Shown here piece by piece: positions 5,801 to 8,095 of a stretch of 8,095 nt of DNA. Numbering within the stretch: position 1 is the stretch's first letter; every line of letters starts with the position of its first letter. The notes below the pieces were generated by a model. The model had not been told where the DNA came from. It saw only the letters and a list, made by a program, of their open reading frames with translations, and did no database searches. Made by a program: the position numbers and the translations under genes. The DNA comes from JBOHCT01 sp050699055 (lineage in GTDB: Bacteria; Actinomycetota; Actinomycetes; Streptosporangiales; JBOHCT01): the NCBI GenBank assembly GCA_050699055.1, contig JBOHCT010000195.1, positions 1 to 8,095 of the forward strand, written 5' to 3'.

Positions 5801-7018
5801 ATGTCCAAGATCAAGGTCGCGAACCCGGTCGTGGAGCTCGACGGCGACGAGATGACCCGCATCCTGTGGGCGTTCATCAAGGAGCGGCTGATCCTGCCGT
5901 ACCTCGACATCGACCTCAAGTACTACGACCTCGGCGTCGAGCACCGCGACGCGACCGACGACCAGGTGACGGTCGACGCCGCGCGCGCGATCAAGGATCA
6001 CGGCGTCGGCGTCAAGTGCGCGACGATCACGCCGGACCACGCGCGGGTCGAGGAGTTCGGCCTGAAGCGGATGTGGAAGTCGCCGAACGGTACGATCCGC
6101 AACATCCTCGGCGGCGTCATCTTCCGCGAGCCGATCGTCATGAGTAACGTTCCCCGGCTGGTGCCCAGCTGGGAACGGCCGATCATCATCGGCCGTCATG
6201 CCCACGCCGACCAGTACAAGGCGACGGACTTCGTCGTGCCGGGGCCTGGCAGGGTCACCATCACCTATCAGCCGGCGGGCGGCGGCGATCCGGTCGAGTA
6301 CGAGGTCGCCGACTTCCCGGGCGGCGGGGTCGCGATGGGGATGTACAACTACGACGAGTCGATCCGCGACTTCGCCCGCGCCTCGTTCCGCTACGCGCTC
6401 GACCGTGAGCTGCCGCTGTACATGTCCACGAAGAACACGATCCTCAAGGAGTACGACGGTCGGTTCAAGGACATCTTCCAGGAGATCTACGAGTCGGAGT
6501 TCAAGGGCGTCTTCGAGGAGCACGACCTGACGTACGAGCACCGGCTGATCGACGACATGGTGGCGCAGACCCTGAAGTGGGGCGGCGGCTACGTCTGGGC
6601 GTGCAAGAACTACGACGGTGACGTCCAGTCCGACTTCCTCGCCCAGGGGTTCGGCTCGCTCGGGCTGATGACCTCGGTGCTGATGACCGCCGACGGCCGC
6701 ACGGTCGAGGCCGAGGCGGCGCACGGCACCGTGACCCGCCACTACCGCATGCGCCAGGAGGGCAAGCCGACCTCGACGAACCCGATCGCCTCGATCTTCG
6801 CATGGACCCGCGGCCTCGCACAGCGCGGGAAGATGGACGGCACCCCCGAGGTCACCGACTTCGCACGCAAGGTCGAGCGGGTCTGCGTCGAGACCGTCGA
6901 GGGCGGCAAGATGACCAAGGATCTCGCGTTGCTCGTCGGCGGCGACACGCCGTTCCTCACCACCGAGGAGTTCCTCGACGCCCTCGACGAGAACCTGCAG
7001 AAGACGATGGCGTCCTGA
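5801..7018 (+). CDS. icd: NADP-dependent isocitrate dehydrogenase (homodimeric, eukaryote-like type)
   Basis: Oxidatively decarboxylates isocitrate to 2-oxoglutarate, reducing NADP. The 405-residue protein aligns by eye along its length with the type that includes human IDH1/IDH2. Substrate residues are present: SPNGTIR ending in Arg100, Arg109, Arg132 in IIIGRHAHADQY, Tyr139, Lys211 in STKNTILK, Asp251/Asp252 in LIDDM, and Asp274 and Asp278 in NYDGDVQSD. AEAAHGTVTRHYR contains Arg313 and His314, at the positions that bind the NADP 2'-phosphate, so NADP rather than NAD is expected. TSTNPIASIFAWTRGL (324-339) is also family-typical. The frame stays open upstream to 5408 but that part is a shadow of the membrane protein gene. 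ATG 5777 would add eight residues. Many other bacteria have the unrelated-looking E. coli type or the monomeric form. Confidence 0.97.
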   Translation: MSKIKVANPVVELDGDEMTRILWAFIKERLILPYLDIDLKYYDLGVEHRDATDDQVTVDAARAIKDHGVGVKCATITPDHARVEEFGLKRMWKSPNGTIRNILGGVIFREPIVMSNVPRLVPSWERPIIIGRHAHADQYKATDFVVPGPGRVTITYQPAGGGDPVEYEVADFPGGGVAMGMYNYDESIRDFARASFRYALDRELPLYMSTKNTILKEYDGRFKDIFQEIYESEFKGVFEEHDLTYEHRLIDDMVAQTLKWGGGYVWACKNYDGDVQSDFLAQGFGSLGLMTSVLMTADGRTVEAEAAHGTVTRHYRMRQEGKPTSTNPIASIFAWTRGLAQRGKMDGTPEVTDFARKVERVCVETVEGGKMTKDLALLVGGDTPFLTTEEFLDALDENLQKTMAS

Positions 7019-7033
7019 GCCTGCCCGGTTCCC

Positions 7034-7044
7034 CCGCCTGGCGG
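7034..7044. promoter_or_regulatory. Small perfect palindrome upstream of mdh
   Basis: CCGCC and GGCGG flank a single T, giving an 11-base palindrome that ends 18 bases before the candidate mdh -10 element, thus over the place of a -35. It could be an operator, or chance in GC-rich DNA. Confidence 0.2.
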
Positions 7045-7062
7045 TGCCGATCCGAGGGCGAC

Positions 7063-7074
7063 TAGCCTTTCGGC
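7063..7074 (+). promoter_or_regulatory. Candidate -10 element giving a leaderless mdh transcript
   Basis: TAGCCT (7063-7068) fits TAnnnT and ends 6 bases before ATG 7075, the spacing that would place the transcript start at the start codon itself. There is no Shine-Dalgarno match at useful distance: the nearest, GAGGG at 7054-7058, is 16 bases away. A poor -35 match, CTGGCG at 7038-7043, lies 19 bases upstream. Confidence 0.48.
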
Positions 7075-8028
7075 ATGGCGCGAACGGGAAAGGTCACGGT
7101 CGTCGGCTGCGGCTTCTACGGCTCGACGACCGTGCAGCGGCTGGCGGAGTACGACATCTTTGACACGGTCGTGATGACCGATGTCATCGAGGACCGGCCC
7201 GCGGGACTCGCCCTCGACATGAACCAGGCAGCGCCGATCGAGGGCTTCGAGACCAAGGTCGTCGGCGTCACGACCAAGGACGATGCCGGGTACGACGCCA
7301 CGGCCGGCTCCGACGTGGTGGTCATCACCGCCGGCAGACCGCGCAAGCCCGGCATGAGCCGGATGGACCTGCTCGAGGGCAACGCGGCGATCGTCCGGCA
7401 GGTCACGGAGAACGTCGTCAAGCACTCGCCGAACGCCGTCCTCGTGGTCGTCTCGAACCCCCTCGATGAGATGACAGCGCTCGCCGCCAAGGTGTCCGGC
7501 TTCCCCCGGCAGCGGGTCATCGGACAGGCCGGCATGCTCGACACCGCGCGGTTTTCCTACTTCGTGGCCGAGGAGCTGGGCGTGCCGTACGCGTCGGTGC
7601 ACACCCTCACCCTCGGCTCGCACGGCGACACGATGGTGCCGGTGCCCTCGTCCTGTACGGTCGACGGCAAGCCGCTGACCGACCTGCTGTCGGGGGAGCG
7701 CATCGACGAGCTCGTGCAGCGGACCCGCAAGGGTGGCGGCGAGATCGTGTCGCTGCTCAAGAGCGGTTCCGCGTACTTCGCCCCCTCGGCTGCCGCCGCG
7801 CGCATGGCCCGGGCCGTGGTGGGGGACAGCGGTGTCGTGCTCCCGGTCTGCGCGTGGCTCGACGGGCAGTACGGCCTCTCCGATGTCTACCTCGGGGTCG
7901 AGGCCGAGATCGGCAAGGAGGGCGTGCGCCGCGTCGTCGAGCGCGACCTCACCGACGAGGAGCGTACGTCCCTTCGCGAGGCGGCGGAGGCGGTCCGCGC
8001 CAAGCAGGCCGACGTCGACAGCCTCTGA
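7075..8028 (+). CDS. mdh: Malate dehydrogenase (NAD-dependent, LDH-like type)
   Basis: Oxidises malate to oxaloacetate, supplying the substrate of the citrate synthase encoded upstream. The protein has 317 residues. The Rossmann start is VTVVGCGFYGSTT (GxGxxG, 11-16) and Asp36 (MTDVIE) indicates NAD. The substrate loop GRPRKPGMSR has Arg90 at the position that is Gln in lactate dehydrogenases, plus Arg96, which marks malate specificity. SNPLDEMT (127-134) follows, then Asp156 and Arg159 in MLDTARF, and the catalytic His183 in GSHGDTMVP. It belongs to the LDH-like malate dehydrogenases, as in Bacillus, rather than to the group of about 330 residues beginning VTVTGAAGQIGY known from streptomycetes. 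ATG 7075 directly precedes the Rossmann fold and is 56 bases after icd. No oddities apart from Cys in the Gly loop, where Ala is more usual. Confidence 0.95.
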   Translation: MARTGKVTVVGCGFYGSTTVQRLAEYDIFDTVVMTDVIEDRPAGLALDMNQAAPIEGFETKVVGVTTKDDAGYDATAGSDVVVITAGRPRKPGMSRMDLLEGNAAIVRQVTENVVKHSPNAVLVVVSNPLDEMTALAAKVSGFPRQRVIGQAGMLDTARFSYFVAEELGVPYASVHTLTLGSHGDTMVPVPSSCTVDGKPLTDLLSGERIDELVQRTRKGGGEIVSLLKSGSAYFAPSAAAARMARAVVGDSGVVLPVCAWLDGQYGLSDVYLGVEAEIGKEGVRRVVERDLTDEERTSLREAAEAVRAKQADVDSL

Positions 8029-8046
8029 CCGCGCCTCCCCGCGCGG
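8029..8046 (+). terminator. Hairpin directly after the mdh stop codon
   Basis: CCGCGC (8029-8034) pairs perfectly with GCGCGG (8041-8046) around a 6-base loop. The stem begins at the base after TGA. No T-tract follows. It is a plausible end for the TCA gene cluster transcript, of the U-less type. Confidence 0.38.
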
Positions 8047-8067
8047 ACGCTCCCGCTCCCCGCGCCG

Positions 8068-8078
8068 ATCTTGAAGAT
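8068..8078. promoter_or_regulatory. Perfect 11-base palindrome near the window end
   Basis: ATCTT and AAGAT flank a central G, in an AT-richer patch 40 bases beyond mdh. It may be an operator or promoter part of the next gene, which lies outside the window. Confidence 0.22.
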
Positions 8079-8095
8079 AGTGACCTCTCCGGACC

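Noticed and set aside
5522..6742. Long antisense open frame (406 codons) opposite icd
   Set aside because: Shadow of icd with no recognisable domain.

Overview
The window is GC-rich DNA with the codon use, GTG/TTG starts and gene content of an actinomycete (Actinomycetota). The best lineage markers are a small three-helix membrane protein of the DUF3017 type, which I know only from actinobacteria, an FHA-plus-HTH regulator, and leaderless-type promoters. I cannot place it below phylum or class from sequence alone. There is no sign of phage, IS element, CRISPR array, tRNA or rRNA. All genes look chromosomal and intact except the first, which is cut by the window edge.

Layout. 1-327 (+) is the C-terminal tail of a protein resembling actinobacterial Lhr-like DEAD/DEAH helicases. 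409-2325 (+) is an S9C-type prolyl oligopeptidase/acylaminoacyl peptidase with a beta-propeller and an alpha/beta hydrolase domain. A 181-bp gap holds competing GC hairpins, a tandem 11-bp repeat and a possible 19-codon leader ORF that overlaps the start of folD (2507-3355, +). folD converges on an FHA-HTH regulator (3391-4002, -), with a likely shared hairpin terminator between them. The regulator is divergent from a citrate synthase gene (4194-5333, +) across a 191-bp region rich in inverted repeats. Downstream on the same strand are the DUF3017-like membrane protein (5341-5703), NADP-isocitrate dehydrogenase (5801-7018) and an LDH-like malate dehydrogenase (7075-8028).

How the genes fit together. 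Malate dehydrogenase makes oxaloacetate, citrate synthase condenses it with acetyl-CoA, and isocitrate dehydrogenase makes 2-oxoglutarate and NADPH, so 4194-8028 is an oxidative TCA-cycle cluster lacking aconitase. FolD makes one-carbon folates and also uses NADP. From memory, a folD / DUF3017 / malate dehydrogenase neighbourhood occurs in streptomycetes. Here an FHA regulator and citrate synthase lie between folD and the DUF3017 gene. The most suggestive feature is the FHA regulator beside TCA genes, because the FHA proteins GarA and OdhI control 2-oxoglutarate metabolism in other actinobacteria. A functional link here is inference only. Most of the window is core metabolism, and I found no strong candidate for a wholly new system.
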